Below, one piece after another: positions 63,827 through 64,000 of a stretch of 64,000 nt of DNA. The notes beneath the pieces were generated by a model that saw only the letters and a list, made by a program, of their open reading frames with translations, was not told the origin of the DNA and did no database searches. Each line of letters opens with the position of its first letter. Within the stretch, counting starts at the first letter, position 1. The stretch spans positions 1 through 64,000 of the forward strand of contig CANXME010002323.1 of the NCBI GenBank assembly GCA_948144175.1, in the 5' to 3' direction. The translations under genes and the position numbers were made by a program. This stretch comes from Closterium sp. NIES-65. Taxonomy: Eukaryota; Streptophyta; Zygnematophyceae; Desmidiales; Closteriaceae.

Positions 63827-63831
63827 GTAAG

Positions 63832-64000
63832 ATGGGATGTGAAGGCATGCGATCCATTTGATGGGATGTGAAGGCATGCGATCCATTTGATGGGATGTGA
63901 AGGCATGCGATCCATTTGATGGGATGTGAAGGCATGCGATCCATTTGATGGGATGTGAAGTCATGCTATCCATTTGATGGGATGTGAAGGCATGCTATCC
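63832..64000. repeat. 29-bp minisatellite, continues past the window
   Basis: About six units containing GCATGCGATCCATTTGATGG, starting right after the exon 69 donor. Confidence 0.94.

Noticed and set aside
50396-63826. Assignment to ATR, TOR or DNA-PKcs instead of ATM
   Set aside because: The plant-type TAN motif at the N-terminus, the CVGSDG...QLAK...DDLRQDA loop and the [14 protein letters not shown] segment are specific to ATM.

Overview
This is eukaryotic nuclear DNA, most likely from a streptophyte (charophyte) green alga. I suspect a zygnematophyte such as Closterium, but that is inference. The main support is one very large gene whose N-terminus matches the land-plant type of ATM kinase. 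Plant-like Ty1/copia and Ty3/gypsy elements also fit, as do GC-rich, repeat-packed introns. No rRNA, tRNA, operon or CRISPR is seen.

Layout. 1-2869: the 5' part of a broken Ty1/copia element on the minus strand, cut by the window edge. 2870-5499: lower-GC intergenic DNA, with two short tandem-repeat blocks just upstream of the gene. 5500 to the end of the window: a single plus-strand gene for ATM, the PI3K-related DNA-damage checkpoint kinase. I could place about 69 GT-AG exons (about 11.2 kb of coding sequence, about 3,700 codons). They run from the start codon and TAN motif, through the helical-repeat body and the FAT domain, into the N-lobe of the kinase domain. The catalytic loop, activation loop and FATC lie past 64,000. 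Two introns hold full-length LTR retrotransposons: an antisense Ty1/copia element (17281-23091) with identical LTRs, and a sense Ty3/gypsy element (37386-45709) whose pol carries a cytosine-5 DNA methyltransferase-like domain between protease and reverse transcriptase.

Three features of the ATM introns stand out. (1) A dispersed family of short palindromes, arm consensus ACTTTTGAG / CTCAAAAGT, occurs at more than 20 places. The central bases differ (GTCGAC, GGCGCC, GAATTC and others) but usually remain self-complementary. (2) Many exons are accompanied by partial copies of themselves ('exon echoes') that include the adjoining splice site, lying next to the intact exon. (3) The palindromes repeatedly sit exactly at the ends of these echoes or of other local duplications. 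This suggests one mechanism that builds palindromes and duplicates neighbouring DNA, and I consider it the most novel signal here. Minisatellites of 9-86 bp units fill much of the remaining intron space, and some have units that each carry a 5' splice site.
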